NCBI GenBank assembly: GCA_027618995.1
Contig: JAQCGO010000001.1
Span: 62,001-126,000, forward strand
Reading direction: 5' to 3'
DNA from: Pseudomonadota bacterium
GTDB lineage: Bacteria; Pseudomonadota; Gammaproteobacteria; Steroidobacterales; Woeseiaceae
Length of the DNA stretch: 64,000 bases
Shown: positions 46,795 to 55,968 of the stretch, one piece after another
How the letters are laid out: every line of letters begins with the position of its first letter
How positions within the stretch are numbered: position 1 is the stretch's first letter
The notes under the pieces: model-generated
Seen by the model: only the letters and a program-made list of their open reading frames with translations
Told to the model about the DNA's origin: nothing
Database searches by the model: none
Position numbers and translations under genes: made by a program

Positions 46795-48749
46795 ATGACC
46801 CTGGACGCAGCCCTCGCCGCATTGTTGCTATCCAGCGCCGGTTGTTATGCCGGCTGGGAGTGCGGCTGATTGTGGCAAAGCGCGAAGTGGGTTCGCGGCC
46901 GATCGGTGCCTTGTTTGTCGTGGTCTGTTTCTGGGTCCTGGGCGGCGCGATCGAGCTGCTGTCGAACTCGTATTTCATGTTCAGCATCGGGCGAACCGGG
47001 CATTTCATCGGCTCGGCGCTGCTGCCGGTCGTCGCGTATGTTTGCTTTCGCGAATACATCGGGCAAACAACATCGGTACACCGCGTAACGCTGCTGCTGA
47101 TCATTCCGGTAGTGTCGATCACTCTCGCGGCGACCAACTATTTTCATGAATTCATGTGGTACCTGCCGACGACGAACGAGTCTGGTCAATACCTGACTCG
47201 TCCGAACGAGTGGGGCAGCTGGTTCCTGTTCATACATGCGCCGCATAGCTACCTTGTGATTGGCGCTGGAATACTGTCTTTGCTCACGCACACCAGTGCC
47301 GTCGCGCGCTCTCACCGGCGCGGAATTTTTCTCCTGGTGGCCGCGAGTTTTGGGCCGCTTGCCGCAACCCTCGCGTACGACCTGGGCTTCGGGCCGAACA
47401 CGATTTCCTTCGTGCCCTTTGTGTTCACGCTGATGCTGCCGCTCTATGCCTGGCTCATACTGACAGAGCGCATCGCGCAATTCTCGCCACTGGCCTATGA
47501 AACGGTTTTCCAGAATATGCAGGATCCGCTGGTCGTGGTCGATGATGAGGGCCGCATAATTGGTTTGAACCGACGTGCTGAAGCGCTGTTGTCGATCACC
47601 GAGACATCCGCCATGTTTGAGCCATTGAGTTCGATTATCTGCGACGGTTCGACCGAGGTATTCGAGGCCATGGCGATGGGTGAGCCACGCAAGATGATGA
47701 CCTCGACCGGCCGTTTCCTGCATGTTCAGGTGTCTGAAATGAATTCGGACAGCCCGCGGGAACGCAAAGGAAAGGTCCTGATGTTTCGCGATGTCAGTGA
47801 CGTGGAAAAAGCACAGGCAGAGGTGCGTGCCAACGAGCAACTGCTGCGCACGCTGATCGACCATTCCGTGAACGGCATCGTTCGGATGTGTTGGGACACC
47901 GTCGAAACATCCGGGCAATGCGAACTGCGCTGTATTTTCTGTAACGCAGCAGCGGCCAAGTTTTTGACGGCAGACAAAAACCAGCTGATGGGTGCTATCG
48001 GCGGGGAGATCGTCAAGCTCGCGAGCAACGCGATGAGCCCTGGCGATGCGGAAGACCTGGCCAACGAATTCAACCAGGCAATCCTGGCCGGCGAGCGAAT
48101 GGATACCGAGGTACAACACGTATCCGGTACGGTCGACAAGTGGCTGCGAATGATCGTTGAGCCTTTTGGCGGCGATATTGCGATTACCTTTGTCGATATC
48201 ACGGCCGGCAAAGCGAAAGAAGAGCACATGGAGTCGATTGCACGCTCTGATCCATTGACCGGTGTATTGAATCGTCGCGGTTTCGAGCGTGATGCCTCGC
48301 AACGGCTGACCGATAGTGCCGACGAAGCTACCGGCGCATTGCTCTTTATCGACCTCAACGACTTCAAGATCATCAATGACAATTTCGGCCATGAAATCGG
48401 TGACCAGTTGCTGACGATCGCCGCCAAGCGCCTGCGCAAGAGCTTGCGATCCTGCGACATCATCGGCCGGCCCGGCGGCGACGAGTTCGTGGCATTGGTG
48501 CCCGATGTTACAGCCGAGGTCGCGGACAAGCTGGCGTAACGCTTGGCTGTGGCCCTTGAGGAACCCTACTTGATCGGCGGCGAACGACACCAATGTGCGG
48601 CCAGCATTGGCCTGGCGTTGTATCCCAAAAACGCCAACACCCTGACCGGCCTGATGCGTGAAGCGGACCAGGCGATGTATCGCGCCAAGGCGCGCTGTCG
48701 TGGTGTGCACGAGGTGCAGAGCGAAGACCTGCTCGAAAAAGCCGTGTAA
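46795..48749 (+). pseudogene. 7TM-PAS-GGDEF diguanylate cyclase, disrupted by a frameshift and a nonsense codon
   Basis: Membrane sensor that would make cyclic di-GMP. The first helix (MTLDAALAALLLSSAGCYAG, from ATG 46795) is in a different frame from the rest and hits TGA at 46867. The main frame continues with six helices, a PAS domain near 47490-47800, a second sensor domain, then GGDEF with an intact I-site RSCD and GRPGGDEF. Six plus one gives the seven helices of the family, which supports a real frameshift near 46860. The main frame then meets TAA at 48537-48539. The same frame continues beyond it with the last part of the GGDEF domain (AASIGLALYP, ADQAMYRAK) to 48749, as if CAA or CAG had mutated. 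A GTG at 46872 could still start a shorter protein. Confidence 0.75.
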
Positions 48750-48803
48750 CATATCCGCCGACCGGTGGGCCTGACCTGTTCCCAAAAAAGCGGAGTCCGT
48801 TGC

Positions 48804-49457
48804 ATGTTGAAAACTCTCGTCGGCGCGATGCTGTTGGCAACGATATGCGCCTTGGGTGTGGCACAGAGTCTTGCAGGTAACGCGATCGCTGATTCGGCGG
48901 AGCTGGTCGAGCCGCTGCGGACCGGCCAGCGTGCGCCCTCATTCATTGTTCCGGATGCCGACGGCGTGGAGTTTGCGTTCAATCCGGACGCTCTGCAAAA
49001 ACCCGCCGTTATTGTCACCTTTCGGGGTGGCTGGTGCCCGTACTGCAATATGCATCTGTCGGAATTGAGCAACGTCATGCCGCAAATCAATGCCCTGGGT
49101 ATCGACGTCATTTTCCTGAGCGGTGATCGGCCTGAGTTGTTGTACGCGAGCCTGCGCGAAGAGACACAGGATGACATCGCGAACCTCGACTACAAGATCT
49201 ATTCGGATGCGGACATGCAGGCTGCGATCGCTCTGGGCATCGCGTTCAAGGTGCCGGAGATGGCGATCAATCGACGCATCGATAAGGGAGACGATATTGG
49301 CGAGTCATCGATGCTGCAGCATGGTGCCCTGCCGGTTCCCGCGGTCTTCGCGATCGATCAATCCGGAGTGATTCAGTTCGACTTTGTTGAAGCGGACTAC
49401 AAGGTCCGGTTGCCGGCTGATGAGCTTTTGGCGGTCGCGCAAAAGCTTGTGGAGTAG
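48804..49457 (+). CDS. exported peroxiredoxin-like (AhpC/TSA family) protein
   Basis: Thioredoxin-fold protein of 217 residues with a signal peptide of about 25 residues (MLKTLVGAMLLATICALGVA). GGAG lies 8 nt before the ATG at 48804. The active-site segment FRGGWCPYCNMHL has a CxxC (Cys78, Cys81), and the AhpC/TSA frame (RAPSFIVPDADG, IFLSGDRPELL, VFAIDQSGVI) is complete. The WCPYC form suggests a redox partner or peroxide reductase in the periplasm. It is followed 5 nt later by the translocase-like carrier gene. Confidence 0.87.
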   Translation: MLKTLVGAMLLATICALGVAQSLAGNAIADSAELVEPLRTGQRAPSFIVPDADGVEFAFNPDALQKPAVIVTFRGGWCPYCNMHLSELSNVMPQINALGIDVIFLSGDRPELLYASLREETQDDIANLDYKIYSDADMQAAIALGIAFKVPEMAINRRIDKGDDIGESSMLQHGALPVPAVFAIDQSGVIQFDFVEADYKVRLPADELLAVAQKLVE

Positions 49458-49462
49458 CGGCG

Positions 49463-50764
49463 ATGCTGCAGAAAATCTTTAGCAACGCGACCCAGATCAG
49501 AGCCAACGAAGTAGCGGCGACGCTGCTATCGGTGCTGTTCATTTTCCTGTTAATGCTGGCTTACAACATCATGAAGCCGGTGCGCGACGCCCTGCCGCCG
49601 AACTGGAGCGACTCCGCGCTGGCGCTGCTGTGGACCTACAATTTCTTTTTCAGCATTGCGGCTGTGAGTATTTACGGCTACGCGGCCTCGCGGGTGCGCC
49701 TCAAATACCTGATTCCCGGCGTCTACGCGTTGTTCGCGGCGTCTTTTGTCCTGTTCTACCTTGGTGCCAGCACGCTCGACGATACTGAGTTTGTCGACAA
49801 GTCGTTCTACCTCTTGATCAGCCTGTTTTCGTTATTCCATGTCTCGGTATTTTGGAGCCTGATGTCCGACCTGTTTACGAGGGAGCAGGCACCGCGCCTG
49901 TTCGCGTTTATTGCGAGCGGCGCCAGCGTCGGCACGATTGCCGGCAATGCAACCGACCTCTGGTTCGCGCAATCGCTTGGCACGCTGAACCTGATGTTGC
50001 TGGCGGCGGTGATCCTGGTAGCGATCGTGCCGCTCGTGGGTGCTCTCTACCACCTCAAGGCGACCCGCATGCCTGCGCCGGTCACCGCCAGCGCTGTTGG
50101 CAGCGATGTCAGCGTGGGCGGTAATCCATTCGCGGGATTCAGGGAGTTTGTGCGCAATCCTTATTTGCTCGGAATCGCATTGTTCATCTTTTTGTATACG
50201 ATCATCGGTTCGTTCGTGTATTTCGAAATCAAAAACCTGACGGTCGATGGTGCAGTGTTGTTTGGCAAAACAATGGACGAAGCACTGCGCACGCAGATGT
50301 GGGCGGGCGTCAACCTGATCATCAACGCGATTTCAATTGTCGTGGCCATGTTCGCGACCGGGCGCATCGCCGTTCGCTTCGGCGTCGCGAAAACGCTGGC
50401 GTTGGTGCCGTTCGTTTTGGCGCTGGTATTTCTTGTTGTCGCCGTGAACCCGCTGCTGCTCGTCGTGCTCATCAGCCACATCGTACTCAAGGGTGGCAAT
50501 TACTCGATCACGCGCCCGGCGCGCGAAATGCTGTACACGCTCGTCAGTCGCGAGGATCGGTTCAAGGCAAAGCCGGTCATCGATATCGTTGTTTATCGGG
50601 GTGGGGACACGCTGGCGGGCTGGATGTTTGCGGGCCTGACCGCGGGCCTGGGTCTCGGTATTGGTGGCGTCGCTGCCATCGGTGCCCTGATCGCCGTACT
50701 TTGGGCAATCGTCGGCCTGTACCTGGGTCGTCAATATGACCGGGGCATGATTCCTGCGGCATGA
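49463..50764 (+). CDS. ADP/ATP-translocase-like (NTT-related) MFS carrier
   Basis: Twelve-helix carrier of 433 residues. Opening AYNIMKPVRDALPPNW and the late SREDRFKAKPVIDIVVYRGGD are typical of bacterial relatives of nucleotide translocases. True NTT proteins of intracellular bacteria exchange ATP and ADP. The cargo of free-living members is not established, and the family label should not be read as ATP exchange here. The last gene of the run, a nitroreductase, overlaps its stop (ATGA). Confidence 0.78.
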   Translation: MLQKIFSNATQIRANEVAATLLSVLFIFLLMLAYNIMKPVRDALPPNWSDSALALLWTYNFFFSIAAVSIYGYAASRVRLKYLIPGVYALFAASFVLFYLGASTLDDTEFVDKSFYLLISLFSLFHVSVFWSLMSDLFTREQAPRLFAFIASGASVGTIAGNATDLWFAQSLGTLNLMLLAAVILVAIVPLVGALYHLKATRMPAPVTASAVGSDVSVGGNPFAGFREFVRNPYLLGIALFIFLYTIIGSFVYFEIKNLTVDGAVLFGKTMDEALRTQMWAGVNLIINAISIVVAMFATGRIAVRFGVAKTLALVPFVLALVFLVVAVNPLLLVVLISHIVLKGGNYSITRPAREMLYTLVSREDRFKAKPVIDIVVYRGGDTLAGWMFAGLTAGLGLGIGGVAAIGALIAVLWAIVGLYLGRQYDRGMIPAA

Positions 50765-51345
50765 AAAAACCGGCGCCAAGCTACGAGACCGCGGAACTGC
50801 GCGACTTTGGTGAGATCCTGCGGGGCCGGCGCACGATCGAACTGTTTCTGCAGACCCCCGTACCGAAGCAACTGGTGCGCGCGGCGATCGAGGTGGCGAC
50901 CTGGGCGCCGAATCATCACGTCACCGAACCATGGGTGTTTCATCTGCTCGGCAAACGCAGCATCGACGCTTGTCTCGAGCTCGTACGGCAGCTCGTGACC
51001 GCGAAAAAAGATGCGGCGGCGGCAGAATTCAAGGTGCAAAGCTGGGCCGCAAAACCGGGTTGGCTGGTGGTGAGCTGCCGCAAGTCCGACGACGACACGG
51101 TGCAACGTGAAGACCTGGCGGCGTGCGCGGCAGCCGTGCAGAACTTCATGCTGTACCTGTGGAAGGCGGGCGTCGGTTCGAAGTGGACCACGGGAGCCAT
51201 CACGAGTGATGCGCGTTTCTTTGACATTCTTGGCATCGATTCACAGGTGGCGAGCGTCGTTGGCCTGGTCTGGTTTGGCTATCCGAAACTGACACCGACG
51301 CAGCAGCGCAAGGCCCTCGACGAAGTTCTGACCGAATTGCCATAG
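50761..51345 (+). CDS. nitroreductase-family FMN protein
   Basis: Flavoprotein of 194 residues. RGRRTIELFLQTPVPKQLV matches the family N-terminus, where Arg residues hold FMN phosphate, followed by WAPNHHVTEPW, a common substrate-pocket motif. The C-terminal third has GLVWFGYPKLTP. It is probably an NAD(P)H-dependent homodimer. The start overlaps the upstream stop. No pathway link is evident. Confidence 0.88.
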   Translation: MKKPAPSYETAELRDFGEILRGRRTIELFLQTPVPKQLVRAAIEVATWAPNHHVTEPWVFHLLGKRSIDACLELVRQLVTAKKDAAAAEFKVQSWAAKPGWLVVSCRKSDDDTVQREDLAACAAAVQNFMLYLWKAGVGSKWTTGAITSDARFFDILGIDSQVASVVGLVWFGYPKLTPTQQRKALDEVLTELP

Positions 51346-51360
51346 CGACGTCGGCATTGT

Positions 51361-52590
51361 TCAATCACGTGCGAGCTCGTCCGGGTGGTGCACGACGCCG
51401 TCCGGTACCAGCAGCGGCCGTAACAGAAACACAAGAACGGTCAATGTGCCTGCCACGCCGATGATGATGACCGAGTTGCGGATGGACCCGTCATAAATCA
51501 GCGCGCCAATCACAGCGCCTGCGGCACCGCAGATATTCTGCAAGGTGCCGATGATCGACGATGCAACGCCGGCAATCTTCGGCAGCGGATCCAGCGCAAT
51601 GACGGTCGCATTGGGCATGGTGAGGGCAATCGTAAACATGAACAGGCAAATGCAGCTCCACAGCCAGGCGAACGGTGCGTGATCGAGGGCGGCGATCACG
51701 AGCAGCTGTGCCGAGCTGATGCCCATCAGCGCAACGCCGATACCAATCAGTCGCAAGGTAGCAAAACGTGCAACGAGGATGCGATTGACAGCGGCACCGA
51801 CCAGTATGGATACGCCGAAGCCCGCAAATGCGAAGCCAAACTGCGTAATCGAGTAGCCGTAGATCGCCACCACGAGCGATGCCGCCAGGGCAATCATCGA
51901 CATGAATCCCGCGGGGGGCAAAACGATCAGCAACAAGCCGAAAACGCTCTGCCGGTGCGCAAAGAATTCCGCAAAACTGGCCTTCAGTTGCCGCAACGGA
52001 TGCCGGCTTTCATTAGCCGCGTGCGTTTCATGGATGTTGCCGCGGATCGCGAACAGCAGCAGCGTGCCCATGACGGCGATTACGATGAACGGCGCTCGCC
52101 AGCCCCACTGCAGAACCAGCAACGCGCCGATGCTGGGTGCAATGACGGGTGCCGCCGCAAAGATCATGGTCATCAATGACATCAGTCGGGCAGCGTCTTT
52201 GCCACTGGCTACATCGCGGATAATTGCGCGCGAGAGGACGATCGGCGCGGCGGCTCCGATGCCCTGCACGAAGCGGGCCGCCAGCAGCAGATCGATGTTG
52301 TTGCCAACTGCGGCGGCGATTGCGCCGGCAAGAAACAGCAGCATGCCGGCGTACAGCACCGGCAGCCGGCCGATGCGGTCAGAAATGAGTCCCGCCGGAA
52401 TCTGTCCACAGGCGATGCCGGCCATGAAGACGCCGACAATCTGCTGACTCCTGGAAAGGCTCGTTGCCAGGGCGTCCGCCATCGCAGGTACCGCGGGCAC
52501 ACTGATGTCTACCGTTAGCGCGGCCATTCCTGTCAGGAGGCCGAGCGTGATGACGAAGCTCGGCTTCAGAAAATACGGGTTGGTATTCAA
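51361..52590 (-). CDS. Bcr/CflA-type MFS drug/metabolite exporter
   Basis: Twelve-helix drug:H+ antiporter of 409 residues. Signatures include TVDISVPAVPAMADAL in helix 1 and GLISDRIGRLPVLYAG after helix 2, the DHA1 form of the MFS motif. The start is a TTG at 52590, 3 nt after the hutI stop, with a weak Shine-Dalgarno, so it is presumably translated with hutI. In a hut setting it could relieve accumulation of a toxic intermediate or export an amine; that is speculative. Confidence 0.86.
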   Translation of the reverse strand: MNTNPYFLKPSFVITLGLLTGMAALTVDISVPAVPAMADALATSLSRSQQIVGVFMAGIACGQIPAGLISDRIGRLPVLYAGMLLFLAGAIAAAVGNNIDLLLAARFVQGIGAAAPIVLSRAIIRDVASGKDAARLMSLMTMIFAAAPVIAPSIGALLVLQWGWRAPFIVIAVMGTLLLFAIRGNIHETHAANESRHPLRQLKASFAEFFAHRQSVFGLLLIVLPPAGFMSMIALAASLVVAIYGYSITQFGFAFAGFGVSILVGAAVNRILVARFATLRLIGIGVALMGISSAQLLVIAALDHAPFAWLWSCICLFMFTIALTMPNATVIALDPLPKIAGVASSIIGTLQNICGAAGAVIGALIYDGSIRNSVIIIGVAGTLTVLVFLLRPLLVPDGVVHHPDELARD

Positions 52591-52592
52591 GA

Positions 52593-53813
52593 TCAGCGCA
52601 GACTGGCATCCCGTCCTGCGATTAACAAGCCGGCCATGGGGTCCGAGCCTAGCCAGTAACTCAGGTCGTGCGGATGACTGATATCCCAGACCGCGAGATC
52701 CGCCCGGTTGCCGACTGCCAGCGTGCCGCGATCCGCGAGGCCCAGTGCACGCGCGGCATTCCGGGTGGCGCCGGCAAGTGCTTCTTCGGGTGTCAGCCCG
52801 AATACGCGCGTCGCGAGTGCCATCGCGGCACGCAGTGACAGCAATGGCGACGTACCAGGATTGCAGTCGGTCGCAACGGCCATAGGTATGTTCGCGGCGC
52901 GCAGCGCAGCAACGGGCGGCAACTGCGTCTCGTTCAGCGACACGAACGCACCCGGCAACAGCACCGCGGTCGTGCCGGCGGCACGCATCGCCTGCACGCC
53001 GGCCATTGATGTGTATTCGAGATGGTCCGCCGACAGCGCCGAGAATTTGGCAGCGAGGGCAGCGCCATTAGCATCGCTGAGCTGATCGGCGTGCAGCTTG
53101 ACCGGCAGATTCAGCTCGCGGGCGCGCGCAAAGACCTTTGCAACCTGTGCGGTGGAAAACGCAATCGTCTCGCAATAAGCGTCGACCGCATCCGCAAGCT
53201 GCCGCGCGGCGATGGTTGGCAACAAGGTCGCGCAAATCAGTTCGATGTAACCATCGGCGTCGCCGTTGAATTCCGGCGGCACTGTGTGTGCAGCGAGCAG
53301 CGTAGTGCGGATGGTTTGTCCCGTCACGCTACCGATGCGACGCGCAACCTCGAGGGATTTTATTTCGCTGTCGAGATCAAGGCCGTAGCCAGACTTGATT
53401 TCGATGGTCGCGACGCCATCCGCGAGCAATGCACGGGCCCTTTTAAGCGCGGTTTCGAACAACTCGTCAGCCGTTGCGGCGCGAGTCGCCCGCACCGTGG
53501 ACAGGATGCCGCCGCCGACCAGGGCAATGTCCGCGTAACTGGCGCCGCGCCGGCGCTGCTCGAACTCGGCAGCACGGTCACCGGCGAAGACCAGGTGCGT
53601 GTGGCAATCGATCAGCGCCGGGGTGACCCAGCACCCGGCGAGCGAGCGTGTTTCGATGGCTCGCTTCGCGGGCAATTCGGCGCGCGGACCCAGCCAGCTG
53701 AGGATGCCGCCCTGGATTGCAATCGCAGCGTTCTCGAGCACGCCATAGTCGGGCGCGCCCTCGCGCATGGTTGCGACACTGATGTCGGTCAGTAACAGGT
53801 CCCAATCTGCCAT
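52593..53813 (-). CDS. hutI: imidazolonepropionase
   Basis: Third enzyme of histidine breakdown; it opens 4-imidazolone-5-propionate to N-formimino-L-glutamate. It has 406 residues of the amidohydrolase fold, with His71 and His73 (DCHTHLVFAGDRA), KLHADQLSD near the centre, and Asp in ATDCNPGTSP. GGAG precedes the ATG. It is transcribed leftward, divergent from the rest of the hut genes and sharing the control region at 53814-53881. Confidence 0.95.
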   Translation of the reverse strand: MADWDLLLTDISVATMREGAPDYGVLENAAIAIQGGILSWLGPRAELPAKRAIETRSLAGCWVTPALIDCHTHLVFAGDRAAEFEQRRRGASYADIALVGGGILSTVRATRAATADELFETALKRARALLADGVATIEIKSGYGLDLDSEIKSLEVARRIGSVTGQTIRTTLLAAHTVPPEFNGDADGYIELICATLLPTIAARQLADAVDAYCETIAFSTAQVAKVFARARELNLPVKLHADQLSDANGAALAAKFSALSADHLEYTSMAGVQAMRAAGTTAVLLPGAFVSLNETQLPPVAALRAANIPMAVATDCNPGTSPLLSLRAAMALATRVFGLTPEEALAGATRNAARALGLADRGTLAVGNRADLAVWDISHPHDLSYWLGSDPMAGLLIAGRDASLR

Positions 53814-53855
53814 TCATTGCTCCGGAAGCCGCTTCGACGGTATCATGCTGTAACC

Positions 53856-53865
53856 TGTATATACA
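53856..53865. promoter_or_regulatory. candidate HutC operator
   Basis: A perfect 10-bp palindrome TGTATATACA lies in the 68-nt gap between hutI and hutF. It resembles known HutC sites, which centre on TGTATA-type half-sites, and would cover both divergent promoters. The hutC gene lies in the rightward operon, so autoregulation is expected, with urocanate as inducer by analogy. Confidence 0.65.
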
Positions 53866-53881
53866 ACTTGGTGGATCGCTG

Positions 53882-55225
53882 ATGACGACTGTGTTCGCGC
53901 GCAAGGCATTGCTGGCAAAGGGCTGGGCCGCGAACGTGCGAATCAGAGTCGAAGCCGGGCGGATTGTGGCGATCGAGCAGGGCACTGCGGCCGCAGCGAC
54001 AGCGGAGATTGCCGATGTCGTCATACCCGGTATCTGCAATGCGCACAGCCACGCTTTCCAACGCGCACTCGCGGGCAGAACCGAGCAGCGCTCGCCCCAG
54101 GGCGAAGATAATTTCTGGAGCTGGCGTACACGCATGTATGAGCTTGCGAATCGCGTTAGCGCCAGCGAGCTGACAGCGATTGCCACGCAGGCCTACAGCG
54201 AAATGCTGCTGGCGGGCTACACGGCCGTTGCCGAATTTCACTACCTGCACGGCGATCCGGCCACCGATGGCGACGCGATGTTCGCCGCGTTGCAGACGGC
54301 GGCACAGAACTCGGGGATACGACTGGTCTATGTGCCCGTGTTGTACGAGCGTGCCGGATTCGAACAGGACGAAGCCCTTGCGCGGCAACGTCGCTTCGTC
54401 CTGTCGGTTGATGCGTTTCTTGAACATCATGCTCGTTGTGCTGCCGCGGCTAACGAGCTGACCACGGTTGCCATCGGTGCGCACAGTTTGCGCGCCGTCA
54501 GCGCGGCAGCGCTGCGGGCGGTCGCGGATTACGCATGCGACCAGGACCTTCCCCTGCACCTGCATATCGCCGAGCAAACGGCCGAAGTTGAGCAGTGCAT
54601 TGCTGCAACCGGCCAGCGACCCGTCGCGTGGCTGCTCGAAAACTTCGCCGTCGATGCACACTGGTGCCTGGTGCATGCGACCCACATCGATGCCGCGGAA
54701 ACGGCGGCGCTGGCAAAGTCCGGGGCCGTCGTCTGCCTGTGTCCGAGTACCGAAGCGAATCTCGGTGACGGTATTTTTCCGCTGCGCGATTTCCTGACGC
54801 ACGGCGGTCGCATTGCGATCGGCTCGGACAGCCAGATTTCAATCAATGCCTTCGAAGAATTGCGCTGGCTTGAGTACGGGCAGCGCCTGTTGCACCGCTC
54901 GCGCACTATTGCGGCGCTCGACGGTGCGCATACCGGCCAGGAACTGTTCGACCGCGTGATCGCCGGCGGCGCGCAGGCCGGGGCCCTGGCAACGACCGGT
55001 CTCGTCCCGGGCGGCGCGGCCGATCTCGTGACGCTGAACGGCGATGACCCGATGCTGCAGGGTCACAACGACGAAACCCTGCTGGATGCGCTGGTATTTT
55101 CCGGCTACCGCCTGCCGGTCGATCGCGTCATGGTCGGCGGCGAGTGGCGTGTTGTTGCGGGCCAGCACATCGCGGCAGCTGCCGCGCGCCGGAATTTCGC
55201 GGCGGCCATGAGCGCATTGCAATGA
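53882..55225 (+). CDS. hutF: formimidoylglutamate deiminase
   Basis: Converts N-formimino-L-glutamate to N-formyl-L-glutamate and ammonia, the first half of the two-step (HutF-HutG) ending. It has 447 residues of the amidohydrolase fold, with His55 and His57 (CNAHSHAFQRAL), HLHIAEQTAEVEQC in the middle and Asp in IGSDSQISI. It leads the rightward hut operon. No one-step formimidoylglutamase is seen, which agrees with this route. Confidence 0.94.
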   Translation: MTTVFARKALLAKGWAANVRIRVEAGRIVAIEQGTAAAATAEIADVVIPGICNAHSHAFQRALAGRTEQRSPQGEDNFWSWRTRMYELANRVSASELTAIATQAYSEMLLAGYTAVAEFHYLHGDPATDGDAMFAALQTAAQNSGIRLVYVPVLYERAGFEQDEALARQRRFVLSVDAFLEHHARCAAAANELTTVAIGAHSLRAVSAAALRAVADYACDQDLPLHLHIAEQTAEVEQCIAATGQRPVAWLLENFAVDAHWCLVHATHIDAAETAALAKSGAVVCLCPSTEANLGDGIFPLRDFLTHGGRIAIGSDSQISINAFEELRWLEYGQRLLHRSRTIAALDGAHTGQELFDRVIAGGAQAGALATTGLVPGGAADLVTLNGDDPMLQGHNDETLLDALVFSGYRLPVDRVMVGGEWRVVAGQHIAAAAARRNFAAAMSALQ

Positions 55226-55968
55226 ATGCCGTCGCCAAACCACGCTACCAGCAACTCAAGGAGATGATCATCCGCCGCATCTCCGATGGTGAGTTGCTGC
55301 CGCTTGAACGCGTGCCGTCCGAGAACGAACTGGTCGAATCCATGCAGGTATCGCGCATGACGGCCAATCGCGCGCTGCGCGAGCTCACCACTGAAGGCTA
55401 TGTCGAGCGCATTGCCGGGCGCGGCACGTTTGTGGCCGACTTTCGTGCGCGATCGCATTTGCTCGAAGTGCAGAACATCGCGGATGAAATCACGCGCCGC
55501 GGTCACAGTCATCGCAGCGAAGTCCTGCGGCAGTCGCAACAGCATGCACGCGGCGAAATCGCCAAAGCACTGCACGTAGAACAGGGCAGCCGTATTTTTC
55601 ACCTGCTGCTCGTGCACTACGAAAACGGGGTGCCGGTACAGGTGGAGGATCGCCACGTGCTGGCGGATTTCGCGCCCGATTGCTTGGCACAGGATTTCAC
55701 GCAGATTACACCGAGTGCCTACCTGACGGGTATCGCACCGCTGGCCGAAGCCGAACAGGTCGTGCGCGCGGCCCAGCCGAATCGCGCCATTCGGAAGCGG
55801 CTGCAGATGGCCGCGGGCGAACCCTGCCTCGTCGTCATTCGCAGAACCTGGTCGCATGGCCGGGCTGTGACATTCGCGCGTTTGCATCACCCGGGCAGCC
55901 GTTACGAACTCTCAGGTCACTACACGCCACCCGGAACGAACAAATCGACAGAGGAACTACCGTTATGA
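55222..55968 (+). CDS. hutC: GntR-family histidine utilisation repressor
   Basis: Repressor of 248 residues. The N-terminal winged helix ([34 protein letters not shown]) lies at about 7-75 and the C-terminal UTRA ligand domain at about 95-235 ([20 protein letters not shown]). The ATG overlaps the hutF stop; an upstream in-frame start would lie deep in hutF and is rejected. Urocanate is the usual inducer. Likely target: the palindrome at 53856-53865. Confidence 0.93.
   Translation: MNAVAKPRYQQLKEMIIRRISDGELLPLERVPSENELVESMQVSRMTANRALRELTTEGYVERIAGRGTFVADFRARSHLLEVQNIADEITRRGHSHRSEVLRQSQQHARGEIAKALHVEQGSRIFHLLLVHYENGVPVQVEDRHVLADFAPDCLAQDFTQITPSAYLTGIAPLAEAEQVVRAAQPNRAIRKRLQMAAGEPCLVVIRRTWSHGRAVTFARLHHPGSRYELSGHYTPPGTNKSTEELPL

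Noticed and set aside
48537-48539. Recoding (selenocysteine, pyrrolysine or readthrough) at the cyclase stop
   Set aside because: The codon is TAA, which is not used for selenocysteine or pyrrolysine, and no recoding element is visible.
46845-48785. 646-codon open frame opposite the cyclase, which lacks the lesions
   Set aside because: Composition is a reverse shadow (rich in His, Gln, Arg), with no fold recognised. The sense strand carries clear PAS and GGDEF motifs.
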